Below, piece after piece: positions 21,561-33,612 of a DNA stretch of 64,000 bases. Both the position numbers and the translations under genes were made by a program. A model generated the notes under the pieces. That model saw only the letters and a list, made by a program, of their open reading frames with translations, was not told the origin of the DNA and searched no databases. Location: the NCBI GenBank assembly GCA_020809705.1, contig CP085833.1, forward strand, positions 868,001 to 932,000. The letters run 5' to 3'. This stretch comes from Calonectria ilicicola (lineage: Eukaryota; Ascomycota; Sordariomycetes; Hypocreales; Nectriaceae). Positions within the stretch are counted from its first letter, which is position 1. Each line of letters starts with the position of its first letter.

Positions 21561-23863
21561 CTAAATGAGAGCCTGAAAACATCTTGATATCTCGTCGCCT
21601 AAATCGCCCAATAAGCCTGATTCGCTCGTCTCAGGCGAGGTGGCTGAGTCTTCATCATTCTGCGACCAACGCTCGTCCTGGCCAAAGACGTCATACAAGA
21701 ATAGAAGACTGCTTTCAATTTGCACGACATAATGTATAGGGTCAGTGAAATCTGCCTCGTAAAATATGTGGCGGTTCAACTGCATCTCATTGGGGTAGGC
21801 TGGTCCATCACCTGCTTCGGGTCGCGAAAGCCCCGAAAAACCCGCGTGGCCCCCGTCATCCTTTGGCTGTATCTTGTAATTGCTCTCTTTAATCAATGAA
21901 GCCACGTCCATGGGATTTTGGCGCCGTGGAATATTTTCTGGTGATCGCAGGCCAAGACGTTTGAGTCGCGGCAGCAAAACACGAATGCTTTTCCACAATT
22001 TTCTGTTGGCTAAGCTGCGCTGCGAAAATTTTCTTACCATCGCGACAGCGTTGTAGAATCCCTTCCTACAATGAATTATAAATGCCTTTGGTGCAAGGCA
22101 TACTGCAAGAACGACAATGGCCAATGAGCTATGAAGAAAATATTGAAAGGCAGTCTGCTGCCGTGAATCAATATCGGTCGTCTCATTCAAGTGTACAATG
22201 ACTTGGATGCTATCCAAAGCAATGTCAACTACCAACTTGACCCGGTCGATATTGCTGGATATAATGGAAGCATTGAGAAGATATTGTCTATGGATAAGGC
22301 ATCGTATGTGGTTTCCTCGAAGATATAAGAGGGTGCGGAGCCGGTGAAGGACTGGCGGTTGAGACCCATTCACAAGATCCATGTGAGAGCCTCGTAACCG
22401 GAGATTGGATGGAACTGTTTCCTGCCATGTTTGTGTAATTTCATCAAGCCTAGCCACCGTAGCTTCTTGAATTTGCTGTGGGCAGGAGTTGAATGGTAGG
22501 ATAGCTTCCCACAGCTTTGAGTACAACCGACTGTATCCCACCATGCACTGAAGGTATTCAGAATCATCATCCTACATCAAGTTTTACATTGTTAGCGGGG
22601 TTAATTCGATATTCCCAGAAGTGGATGTAAAAGCTTACCGGCTCTGGAAGGCTAGGATCTATGTCTCGGTCTGCGAGGGCAAACGGGAGACTTGTACCAA
22701 AGCTCCAACGGCGATCCAATACATACACGCACCAGAACACTCTAATAGCAGAGCGGCGTGATGTGGGATCACTGAATGTATATAATACGGTATCTTTGCG
22801 GTTCAAACCCATCTCTAACGCCTCACGTACCGCAAGGCCGATGGTCCTCCACGCCAAAAGGTCCTCTCCACAGTGGAAGTAATAAACGCTCTGCAGTTCA
22901 AGTATTAAGAGATTGATATCAGTCTGTAAATATGAAGTCTTACCAGCATGATTTGAAGTTGGATGTTGGCTAAATCAGGTTTGATCTTTGAAACCCTCGA
23001 GGCTTTACGCTTCACAGATTCCACTATCATGGCGCTCAGTTCGACGTTTTCGTAAGACTCCAACACAAGCCCCGTGGCCATGGCAATCTGAGCAAGGTTT
23101 AGGTCGATTTCCGAAAAGGGTGTCTCAAGATGAGATCCCTCTGAATCACCAATCCTAGAATGCTGATTTATATGATCCAGTATATCTTGGGCTTTTGCAA
23201 CGTGCTGCCCAATCTCGGTAAAAGGATAGATACAATGGACTTCTTCTTGCCAGATAGTCAAGAGCCTTGCGAGTTTTGAAGCCGAACATTCAGACCAATA
23301 ATCGTCAAGCGCAGTATCGGTAATAGGTGATGCTGTCGAATGTGGAGGGGCGCTGGTACCAATGTCTAACGATGCCGGTATTTTATGGAACGACGAAACA
23401 TTCTCTTTGATGTCACCTACTGCATTAGATAGGTCCGATAGATGTTGTTGTAACTGATTGACTTGATCATTCAGTGCCTGAATCTGTTGGCTTTTTTTTC
23501 TTCTGGTGAGCAACACACAGAATCTTCAGTATAATTTAATTGGGCAAGTCTTACTTTTTGGTCTTGAGATTGACCTTTTGGAAGATTGTTCGGGTATAGA
23601 TGCACCTTGCCCTAGAGTTGATACATGATTGGCAGTCTCCGCTAGCTTGAATACTCGGAACACACTTTGTTTTCCGATTCTTGCACCGCTCGCTATCAAT
23701 TCGCTCTAAGCACCCACCTAAATAATTGGGATAGGGCATTTTCTAACCATGCAATAGGTGTGTACTTGCCACGTTTAGACCTCGCTTGGCCTTGGTTTCG
23801 GAAGGTTGGTCGCGTACATGGTGGTCCGCTTGGTTTGCCAAGCCCTAATGACCCTGCATCCAT
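21561..23863 (-). CDS. Zn2Cys6 transcription factor with fungal-specific regulatory domain (about 691 aa, five exons)
   Basis: Exons are 23748-23863, 23555-23692, 22944-23502, 22639-22890 and 21561-22571. All junctions are GT-AG and phase-consistent. The first splice completes the zinc cluster: it joins TG to C and gives CERCKNRKTKC. With CQSC and the later Cys this makes the full six-cysteine C-x2-C-x6-C ... C-x2-C-x6-C pattern at about 39-70. It is preceded by a basic KRGKYTPIA lead, as in many regulators. A short heptad segment (QALNDQVNQLQQHL) for dimerisation follows. The fungal_trans middle-homology region lies at about 230-480 (VREALEMGLNR, RVFWCVYVLDRR). It is a nuclear DNA-binding regulator; the target is unknown. 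Neighbouring SDR and FAD oxidase genes are candidates. Confidence 0.9.
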
Positions 23864-24849
23864 TGGGGCAAATACGCGTTTGTCAACGTGAATGGACAAT
23901 GCCCAATATTGAAAAACCTAGTAAAAAATAAGTAGGAATAAAGACGATATGCGCTTAGTTCGGGCATCTGGAGGGACGCGTTGTTGTTAAGCTGATGCTC
24001 GGAATTTCCGTTCCGAATTCCACGCCCCACTCAGTCAGCAGAGATATCACCAGATCCAAAGCGGTGAATGAAGACGGATTTCCGACCGAAGTGGGCCTGA
24101 AAAAGGCGTGGAATTATCTTTCTGAAGCTCTTGGGATTGGAAATTTGTAAAAATGGTAAAGATGAGCAGTTTGTGTAGAAAACGCTTCTCAATTAGTGCG
24201 TAAAGAGTATCGATAAATTGTGTGAGAACCCCACTCTTGTCCCTCAATTGTATGCGTCGAATCCAGACACTTTACTCAGCGTGTGAATTCCCACTTGGCT
24301 TGAACTTGGTACCGAATGACCCATCACATTCAAGTCCCAAAAAAAAATACTTTACAGTGGTGCCATGATTCCTTTTTTTTTCTTTTTTGATGAATCACTA
24401 GCATCTTGCATCGTGTCGGGTCTTGCCAGGTGTGTGGGTCTAGGGTATTTGGTACGACCGTTAGCCTTTTGATGACTTTTCATCATGCATGTCATAAATC
24501 TTATTCTGCATCTAATCTAGAATGTAAAAAATAGGCTAAACCTCGTGGGAACTATGCTTAATGTGGATGGGAGAAGGTATTGTAGCTTAAATCTGTACTC
24601 GTAGAATATGTGGTAGATTTCCCCCGACGTCTGGGTCTTCTATATACCATTGGTCACGGTGCTGCCATTTCAAATCTTAATCACAATTAGGTTTGAAAGC
24701 CAATGTTTCTAATGGAAACCTGTTTCTTCCATTGATCTATGTACTATGTTCATCTTATAAATATAGTATATGCTAATGAATCTAACTATTGTGATGGACT
24801 ACTCGTGGCTCATCAGTCCGGATAGTGGACAGTGAAGGCAAATGATCCT
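23864..24849. other. Intergenic without supported gene
   Basis: Regulator promoter on the left and the 3' flank of the FAD oxidase gene on the right. It contains A/T homopolymer runs around 24340-24390. No gene is seen. Confidence 0.5.
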
Positions 24850-26681
24850 TTACTGGACGTGTGAAATCTTGAAGCCACCAGGGAGGCGGTTCTGGAACAC
24901 GCCAGAGGGGTCATACTTCTTCGCAACCTGGCGAATGAACTCAACGTTCTCCTCACCGTAGGTCTTGAGGGGGTTCTGGGTGAAGTCGGCGTAGTTGAGG
25001 TACTCCCACTCGACATCAGTGCCCTGCTCACGGCTGTAGGCCTTGATAGCCTCGCGGAATGCGACCATGCGCTCGCGGGACAACTTCTCCTGCTCCTCAC
25101 CGTTCATCATGTGCTGGATTTGGAACAGAACGGCGTTGTCCTTCTCACGGTCGAGGCCGAGGACGTTGCCACCGCGCTCCACAGCGTGGTCGGAGAAGAG
25201 GGTAGGGACGGACTGGAAGATGGCGTGGCAGATAAAGTCGCCATCGGGGGACTGGGCCTTCCAGTCGGCAACGAACTGGCGGTGGAGTTCGAGGGCTTTG
25301 TTGTAGACATTCAAGTTGTTCTTGAAGGTGATGGCGAACCACACGTTGCTGGACAATTGATTAGCTTTACGGGGTTCTTGTAGAAAACTGAGTGTGGAAT
25401 TGCTTACCGGTATCCGCTGATCAGCTCTAGCTCAACAGCCAACTCCTTGTGAGTGGCCTTGCGCAAGTTAGAGGTGTCCTGGGGAATGGCCAGGAACTGG
25501 TCAAGAGCAGGAGGAGCCTCAACACCGTTGGTGTCGGCGTAAGAGACAGTAATGGAAATGTCACCGACAGAGGGAGTGTAACTCCAGAAAGGAATGACGG
25601 AACCGTTGGGGTAGTTGACAATGTTATCGGTCCAGTTGTGGTAGGCTTCGACATGTTGCTGGGTGTAGTTCTTGGTGTAGGTAACAAGACCGCCCCAGAG
25701 GTTGTCGTCGGCGGGAACGGGAACGGTGGCAACATCGAATCGGGTGACGATGCCAAAGTTGGCGGAACCACCCTTCAGGGCCTTCCAGAGATCAGAGTTC
25801 TCGTCCTTGTTGGCGTTGACGATATCGCTAACTCAAAGGTTAGATAAGAATGACTTGAGCAAGTTAAGATGATGCTTACCCATTACCAAGGACAACCTCA
25901 AAGTTGACCACGTTGTCGCAACCAAGACCAACACGAGCAGCGTAGAAGTTGTTGCCACCTCCGGTGAGGAAACCAGACACACCGACGGTGGCGGTACGGC
26001 CACCAGGGGCTGTCACACCATAGGGTTCAAGTGCGCCATATACGTCGAGCCATCGGGATCCGGCACCGATCTTAGCGACCTTGGTCTCCGAGACGTACTC
26101 GGTGTAGTTCAGGAGGCCTATGAATTTTGTCAGCACGCGAATGAAACCTCAGTATCCTCGATGAATGGACTCGCTTACCCAGATCGATAGTGACACCATT
26201 ATTAACTGAGGAGATATTAGCTTCAAGTTGAAAGATCAAGGGTCTTGAGCATCCTCACTGTTGTTGGCGCCAGGCCAGACAGTGTGACCACCACTGCGAA
26301 TAGCAAAGTTGACGTCCGTGCCATTGACTAGCGTGGTAACGATCTTGGAGACCTCCTTGGATGACTCAGGCTGGACAACGCAGTACGGCGCCAACTGAGA
26401 CGAGACGGAGAAGTAGGACTCGATCCGAGCCTCGTATTTCTCACTCCCAGCATAATAGACATTCTTAATCCCGGCTGTCTCAAGGATGGAACACTGCATA
26501 ATGGCAAAAAAAAGTAAGTTTGCGAACGATTCAATTAGATGAATGAAGCGAAGGGTAGGTAATGTGAGTCCGTGGTCTCGCTTACGGAGTTCTGGCCGGT
26601 GGTATTGTTAGCTGCAACCTGTGCCGCCTGGGATACGGCAATGCAGGAGGTGGCTGCAGTGATTGACGTTGTCCACTTCAT
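24850..26681 (-). CDS. Secreted berberine-bridge-type FAD-linked oxidoreductase (about 504 aa, six exons)
   Basis: Exons are 26586-26681, 26259-26493, 26179-26205, 25880-26117, 25408-25827 and 24850-25348. Phases agree throughout (1515 bases). The start is the ATG at 26681, because an N-terminal signal peptide follows directly (MKWTTSITAATSCIAVSQA). The FAD_binding_4 domain has the His attachment motif RSGGHTVWPGANN at about 98-110, GAGSRW, and PGGRTATVGVSGFLTGGG. YAARVGLGCDNV carries a Cys near the place of the second flavin bond. The C-terminal BBE segment is recognisable (EYLNYAD, then KKYDPSGVFQNRLPGG). Such enzymes oxidise alcohols, sugars or alkaloid-like substrates outside the cell with release of hydrogen peroxide. 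Exon 3 is only 27 nt. The substrate is unknown. Confidence 0.9.
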
Positions 26682-28402
26682 TATGCTTTCAGCCGATGAA
26701 ACGGTCGCGATGAAGATTTCTGAAACAGAAATGCACACGCACGCACATACGTAGTACTAGGTAGGTGTCGAGACCGCATCCATCCGTCACCTGGGGAGCG
26801 TCTTGGCTTTTATTCAGTAGGGAATGATCGGCTCTGCGTCTATGTGGGGAACTGCATTAGGAGCAGCTATGAAAGATGTAACTGCAAGTGCAGCCGTCCC
26901 CATCGACATTTCCCAGGTTTGATTATGTGGCCGAACGTCTTTTCTAGTGATGACGCCAATAGGGGGGCCAGTTCTACGACCCTAGCCCGAGGCATACAGG
27001 AACCAGGCGAGATGCATGTTGGTTGCGTTACCCATGCTGCGAGTGCCGACCCGCTCCTTGGCTGGCAGGGGACCCAAGGTCACAGCCGGTCGCCGCGGCC
27101 ACCGCAGCGGTTGACAGTTCCATCGCAAGCTGTGCCTCTCGAGATGGAGAGCGTGCCGGTCCTTATATGTAAAAGGCCTCGAGAGCAAGGCTAGTGACTT
27201 CATCAAACTGCGAGGAGGCCTATCTAGATGCCCCCGCAGAGTTTGACTCCAGGTTCTGCCGCTATTTAAGTTTACCAACAAAGGGACACGACGATCTCAA
27301 CGGAGTTGACAAGGTACATTAGTCAAGGCATACATGGATTCCATGAGAACGACTTAGCGTTGTTCCCGCCGTCGCCAAATTGACAACGGTGACACCTGGG
27401 GCGCGAAGCGGGAAAGTTGCAGCCTATAATTTAGCGTGCCCGATGTTCAGAAAAGGTTACTCGATGAGCTTAGCGTCCGTGGGCCGACAATTTCGACACC
27501 GTTTTGCATCATCATCGGCTGGGGCTTGGCAAGCGAGGTGGGGAGGAAACTAACAGTGCCGTCTGCGAGTCTGGTGGCTGGCTGTCAACTGAGATTTTAA
27601 GCATGAAATCTGATGGAATGGGTCTTAATCAAGATGGCTTCCAAGAATTCATTTTAAGAATCCTGATGGAGGAAGAAGAGGGCAGTCATATCCGGGACTT
27701 GGGATCAATCTCAGGCCCGTTCACCGCAGTGGTGGAGCATATCGTATCCAGTGGAGATTTTTGTTCAATCATTGGGAGTTCAACTGTGCTCGGTACTGCG
27801 AACACATGACATGAGAATGTCTGGCACACCGCAGGAAAAAAAAGACCAATATTCAGAGGGCGGCATTTTTTCAGATGGTAGCATTTTCTGGAGGGATGCT
27901 CCATAATCCTGACTGCTGGATATCTCCCCATTTGCGGGAACATGATCCTGTCACCCGGCTCAAGAGATTATCTTTCCCCGCGCGCGTTAGTCTGCATTTA
28001 ACTTTGACACCCCGGGAAAGTGTAACGGTTACCGAGCTTCGGCCAGGAACTTTGGGAGCGGACCACGGCTATTTGTGGAAGTCCCGCGCGTCGATCTCAT
28101 CGCTGAGTCCGTCTAACGATTTGCTTGACATTTTGGTCCATGGCGTGTATGTGCCCAACGGTACTTATCCTTCACTAGCCCCTTTTTGACAATATACGGC
28201 AATTATTTGTGCCTTATTAGGGTGAATTAAAATACAAAAGAGGTTATGATCTTGCTCTTCTTCATACCCGATTTTGAGTTGGTGAACCGTTTGCTTCCTA
28301 TGTATTCCGTTGGCCCGCCCTATGCATAGAGCTCTCCTTCCTCGCTCTCGTCCGGGAGAGACTCTGGAGTGAAGTGAGCCATCCGCTCGAAAAGGCCCCA
28401 TC
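26682..28402. other. Divergent intergenic region
   Basis: Lies between the divergent FAD oxidase and rhodopsin-like genes, 1.7 kb. It is moderately GC-rich with no coding frame that has family features. It probably holds both promoters. Confidence 0.5.
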
Positions 28403-29840
28403 ATGTCGCTCCCAGTCGTCAATGGCACTGTGGTGGCCATGGCGCCACCAGAGGGCTACGTCGTCAACTTTGATGATCCGGCCATGACAGTAGGGACAAA
28501 TCGCAGCGCTATTTGGATTTTTGGTGTTGAGTTTTTCATTGCGACGCTCTTCTTATGCCAGCGGATGTACACGAACGCCATCATCATGCGAAAGTTTTTA
28601 ATTGACGACTGTAAGTATCAAGCATAGGGGCCGAGTGCTATGGCTTGGAGATTTGAAGCTGACTGAGCTGACCTAATTGTAGATTTGATTTTATTTGCTT
28701 GGGTGAGTTACAAGAAGATCAACGCGATGTTGATTTTTGCAATTAACATGTAAAATCTAGGTTCTTTCTATTGGAGCTCAAGGATCCCTCCTCAACGCCT
28801 ACGCAAACAAATGGCTTGGCGTGCATGCTTGGGAGATGTCGGTTGAAAACAATAACTCAGCCTCCTTGGTAAGCTTTCAAAGATTGATAGTATCTGTCTA
28901 TTGGCTTACCTCGCATCAGTCTGTCATGGCAACAACACTCACATACATCCCGACTACCATCCTATCCAAGCTGACGCTATGTTTCTTCTACTACCGCCTT
29001 TCCCCATCAATAATGTACCAGTGGTCGGTCATATTTACCGGATTTCTTTGCGCCGCAAGCCTTATCGCCATCTGGTTCAGCATTCTCTTTGCATGCAGAC
29101 CAATTTCAGCTTCTTGGGATGCTCAAGCCGCTCTTACCGCTACTTGCATTAACCGCGGACCTGTGTACGTGACACAAGCGGCCTTTGGCTGTGTAACAGA
29201 TTTAATGCTGCTCGCTCTCCCTGTTCCGACTGTGTGGGGGCTTCAAATGACGAATAGACACAAACTGGGGTTGCTAGCAGTCTTTGGTATTGGATCAGTC
29301 ACCTTGGTCACTTCCATTGTCCGCCTGGTTCTCTTGCTCCCTAGTATGTCCAATCCTGATCAGAGCTGGACGCTGTCTGAAGGATGTCTTTGGGTGTAAG
29401 TGAAGGATGACAGTAGGAACTTGCCAAGTCGCTAATGTACAATGAGCAGCATTGTCGAGGCCAACCTACTGATTATGTGCGGTTGCCTACCAACATTAAG
29501 AGTATTTGTCAGACATACGTGGCCTCGGCTGTTAGGCGATAAATCACAAGACGCCTCGAATAGCGACCCGAATAAAAACGGCAGTTACGGCCTACGTACG
29601 TTTGGTGGCTCCAATGGTCAGCGGAGAAGGTTCGATACATTAGTTGAGCTTGAGCATGACGTCCACTTTGAACGCACAAGCCTACGACCGAACGCCGTTC
29701 CGAAGAGTAACGTTAATATATACGCGAGCCGATCCCAAGATACAATAGACGAACATGGAAGAGGAGAGACTGATAGTGAGGACGGCATTTTACAGACCCA
29801 GACGACGACGGTTGTCTACTCATCTAAAGTTAGACAGTGA
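28403..29840 (+). CDS. Fungal rhodopsin-like seven-helix integral membrane protein (about 400 aa, five exons)
   Basis: Exons are 28403-28610, 28683-28702, 28761-28868, 28920-29394/5 and 29450-29840. This gives 1203 coding bases with the fourth exon ending at 29395. The family is the large, mostly orphan group of fungal plasma-membrane proteins annotated as rhodopsin domain or PTH11-like. Marks seen are FLIDDYLILFAWVL (made by joining exons 1-3), LSKLTLCFFYYRLSP, an FACRPISASWD loop (usual form CxPxxxxW), CVTDLMLLALPVPTVWGLQM and EANLLIMCGCLPTLRVF. The C-terminal tail is cytosolic, Ser/Arg-rich and has DxHFER-like segments. The fourth intron-exon choice (28869-28919) restores the normal spacing between helices. 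The biological role, perhaps signal sensing, is unknown for most members. Confidence 0.88.
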
Positions 29841-30470
29841 TACCCAATATAATGATAACGGAACACAACAGTCTTATGATGGTTTCTTTCCGTTCCTTGA
29901 ATCTACCAAAGAAATGTCAGTTGAAGATTTGAATGCTTCTAACTTGAGTGTATGGTTTTATGATTATAAATTTGTGGTAATTAATGGCTCCGAAATGCAC
30001 TTCGCGTGCGAGTTTGGTAAGTTGTACTTGAAGTTAGGATGAGTCTCGATAATCCGATACCTTCTGGAGACGTTCTGGATTCCGGATGCGATAATTGCCA
30101 TTCCATTCATAGAAAGCCGAGATTAGAAGGAGTAGGAAGGGTTGAAACAGAGGTCTAACTGTAAGCAGACGTATAGCAAATGCAATGAATATTCATCACG
30201 TAACTCTGTCACTTTCCCTAAGAAACCTAAAGCATGACGCGCCTACTGAAATATCTTGTCTTGTTGATAATTGGAGATCTTGATAGTTTTGGCTACTGCA
30301 CTACGGGCCGTAAATGGCTCTGCTACCCCACCAAGTATCACAGTAAAAGTTAGTATTGACGAGCCTAGGTAGCCTCATGGAGCGTGCGTGTCAAGAATGT
30401 AACAACTGAGAGAATGTGAATATATCCATCGTATGTGACCATGACAGAAGAAGGGAATCCTTGCACAGTG
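29841..30470. other. Intergenic, AT-richer
   Basis: This is the 3' flank of the rhodopsin-like gene. No supported gene or repeat is seen. Confidence 0.45.
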
Positions 30471-31291
30471 TCACCAGCATGCAACCGCGCGCGCGAATCT
30501 TTGTAACGGGGCATTTATACGAACACGCGTATTCGCCTTCTTGGTATACCCCCTTGATTTCAACTCTTTGTATTCTATTAACGGTGCGCAGCCGTGAAAA
30601 TAAAAGCCACGAACGAGACGAAAGGAGAAGGTAAATTTGAATGGCTGGCATTCCCACACTCGCACTAGCCATTTTCGGCATCGCCACCTTGCCAGGGACT
30701 TGTGGCTCTTGATGACAATTTGACGGCCCAGCCTCTTCTGCCCCGTCTCTTGCGCACAAATCCACATTCCTCGCTTATTGTTCTCAGTTAACCCTGGAAA
30801 TGTTTTCTCCAAGAGGGTAGCCCATGCTAGTTGCTGTCGCCGCTCCTCGTCTAAGAATGCTTTAGAGGTGGTTTCCAAGCGTCCCTTGATCCATTGCACG
30901 TTAGTGGACGGTATAATTAGAAGAGCACCTTTTATTTCTCGCGCTCATATCACGTAAAATCTTGATTATTCTTACCCTCCAGGAGCCGTCGTTGTCATCA
31001 TCCAAGCTCTTGACGCCTGTCTTGTTTTTCTGGTTGCCCACTATCGTGACTTTTTGCCCTGCCCCAGGTTGGTATTGTGCTTCATTGTCATAATCAACCT
31101 TGTCAGTTTAAAAGTGCATCTGAATGCACTGGCCCAGTTGCAATCGATGGTTCTGGTACTTTTATTTGGGCACTCTCATTGTAGTATCCAGACTCTCTGG
31201 CTAAAAAGTACCGCACAAACCCACTCATCTCACCTCCCTCGCTGTATGGCCAGACACTGTGATAGTTTCTCCATTGTGATTGTTCATTCAT
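30471..31291 (-). CDS. Possible small gene of unknown function (about 222 aa, three exons)
   Basis: Not recognised. A coherent model exists with exons 31160-31291, 30976-31098 and 30471-30884. All junctions are phase 0 with introns of 61 and 91 nt. The first two exons give polar, protein-like sequence (start MNEQSQWRNYHSVWPYSEGG; then QKVTIVGNQKNKTG and LDDDNDGSWR). The third starts well (TTSKAFLDEERRQQLAWATL) but becomes Arg/Trp/Phe-rich and less natural toward its end. Either the true 3' end has another intron or the gene has decayed. No signal peptide or known motif is visible. It could also be a chance combination of frames. Confidence 0.35.
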
Positions 31292-33183
31292 GCTAGCCTA
31301 TGCGCCCCTTTCCAACTTGCCTGCTGAATTGGTCAATGTAATTTATGGCTTCAAACAGTCCCTGGACTCCTCGAGCTTTCGTTCGCGTGTCTTGGTGTTA
31401 CTCTTGGCCACGAGCAGCACGCGCTGGTAGGTTGGTAACGCATAGTTTTGACTCTGCGAGGGAACAAATGATGTCATGACATGATGGAGTGGAACATGCG
31501 GAGCTATTTGGTGAATTCAGGATTTCCATATCATGTGATGCGCTTTCTACTGCTTATTTGGTGGTCAAATTGTGGTTGGGCCACTCGTCAGCTCGTCTAG
31601 TCTGCTTTGGGGAAGATTTGTAAGTGCCACACCGGTCATTCTTGACCTGTTTTCTATTCCAAATATGATAAATGAAAAAATAATTTCTTTTGCAAAGCCA
31701 AATAATATCTTCTTGACTTTTCGAAGATGCATCGAAACTTAAGCGCTGGGAGTCATTAGAGCTAGTCATTGGCATGGGAGATAGGTTCGCTAAGCACCGG
31801 CGATCCGGGACACAAGGCAATATAATTTCAAACAAAACTAATCTATAAAGCAGGTCATGATGCATATATTTTAAATTGATTCGCATCGCATCAAAGAAGA
31901 CCGCATTTGGGGTATACGGGGGAACTTTGAGTAGAATGGCTTTTCTAAATAGCCTTTGTGTTTTGGATGCTTCGAGAACCTGAATCTATATGAGAGAATG
32001 GTCCCATATTGGCAAATATACATATAAAAGATACCGTGCGGAAAAGCGGCTGTGTATAGCCGAATATTTACGCGTAACCGCTGCTCTGAGGTGGACATGT
32101 TGTCAAGAGTCGGCGGTGAGCGGCGTTAGAGTTTGACAATGAAGCTTATCTTGGAACTCTTAGTCTTGGCGGATTTTTCTTGGTCACGTTTCGATCTACA
32201 GGCTGTGTAGGTTGGCTTTGCTTGCATCGCCTTGGCAGATCATCACAGCTCGAGTCCTCTGTAGAGCGGACAGGGCGACAGAATGGTGGAGAAAACATCA
32301 TGTATTCTCGATTTTCATTCCAATCTCTTTGCTGAAGAGGATGAAAGAATCTTAGCAAATCTGCATATCTTGCTATCGATTAAATGACGCCCAGCGCTCT
32401 TGGCATGCCATCAATATCTGTATTTATGCGGCGGGTAGAGATTAGTGGGGAAGCCAAGCTTGGGATGCATGAAAAGAGCGGTAGGTTGGTATTAAAGTTA
32501 ATAAACGAGAGTTAAATGGACCTGATCTATGCTTTTTCGCTTACAAATTTACGGAAACAGTTGCCTTCTAGAAAATAGCTGGCATCTGGATCCAGAGTGC
32601 ATGCTATATACAATCAATTACATTGGGTGGAGTAGGGTGAAGCTTAGAATTCGCTTGAGTATATGCTAATTACTTTCTTTCTTTTCTTTTCATACGGATT
32701 TTTTGATATTGCACATAGGAATTATCAATACGAAGGATGGACCGGAATTATGCATAACTTCACGTAGAGAGTAGAGGGTAGAGCGAACCTGTGCCTTGGA
32801 TTTTCGACCATTGCATGGCCTGTGGAAAATATTGGTGAGTAATCGCTATCAGCAAAATGTCAGATAGATAAATGCTATCATCAATTGTGGCTCTGTTCGC
32901 GGGCTATTTTTCCTATCTCGTAATGATGTGGGTATCAATGTAGGCTGAGTCAAGTATAATTTTTGTAAAAAGGCGCCAAGCTCTTGGCGATAATGTGAAG
33001 AACAAGCACGTGGAAACCGCAAAACCTATTCAACTTCGCCCAGCATCTTTGAGAAGTCATCATTGGTATAAATAGAGTCAAATCCCACCACTTCTGATTT
33101 TGGGTGTGCTATTATCCTCAACCAAGATTTACACACCTTACAAACTCAAATACTACTGCAAATATTTCGGATTTTAAGGAATA
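31292..33183. other. Long gene-poor stretch
   Basis: About 1.9 kb, AT-richer than the left third, with only short frames. The last 120 bp are the promoter of the secreted small protein. Confidence 0.5.
33067..33075 (+). promoter_or_regulatory. TATA box of the small secreted protein gene
   Basis: TATAAATAG lies 117 bp before the ATG at 33184. It is followed by a CA/CT-rich leader, which fits a strongly inducible fungal promoter. Confidence 0.5.
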
Positions 33184-33612
33184 ATGAAGCTGTCCTCTAT
33201 CTGTCTTTTTGTTGGCCTAGCTGCTACTAGTGCTGTCCCTCAGATAGAAACCAGACAAGAACAGGCCCTGAATGAATGCTGCTACATCTGGAAGCAGGAG
33301 GTGAGAAAGTTGCGAGAAGATTCTGAGATGTAGTCTAACGATCAAAGCTGGAGATAAACACTCAGACATTCCGCACCAGCAAGCTCTCTGATGCACCTCT
33401 TAGTGAGCAAAAGGCCTGCGTTGCCCTGATCACCCGGTAAGATGATCTATAATGACGAGGATGGCTTATACCAGAAACTAGTGCTGATGTAGTTTCCACT
33501 TAGTGATGCCAACGACCCCAATAACTGCGCTGCCGCCGATGCCAAAACGTACGCTGGATACTGCACTCCATCTGGTGAAGCTCTTGAGGCTATCGATTGC
33601 TCTTTGATCTGA
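33184..33612 (+). CDS. Small secreted cysteine-rich protein, effector-like (104 aa, three exons)
   Basis: Exons are 33184-33300, 33348-33436 and 33504-33612 with introns of 47 and 67 nt; 315 coding bases. A signal peptide is clear (MKLSSICLFVGLAATSA, cleavage before VPQIETRQ). The mature part is about 87 residues. It has six cysteines: a CC pair near residues 32-33, then KAC, NNC, GYC and a last DC near the end, suggesting three disulfides. No hydrophobin spacing or known toxin or CFEM pattern is seen. Such proteins are often host- or microbe-interaction effectors, but function cannot be read here. It stands alone in a gene-poor, AT-rich setting next to repeat remnants, typical for effector-like genes. 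Confidence 0.75.

Noticed and set aside
26844..27194. Plus-strand frame with a CNCKC-like start
   Set aside because: The Cys cluster is short and not a known finger. The rest is low-complexity Arg/Pro.
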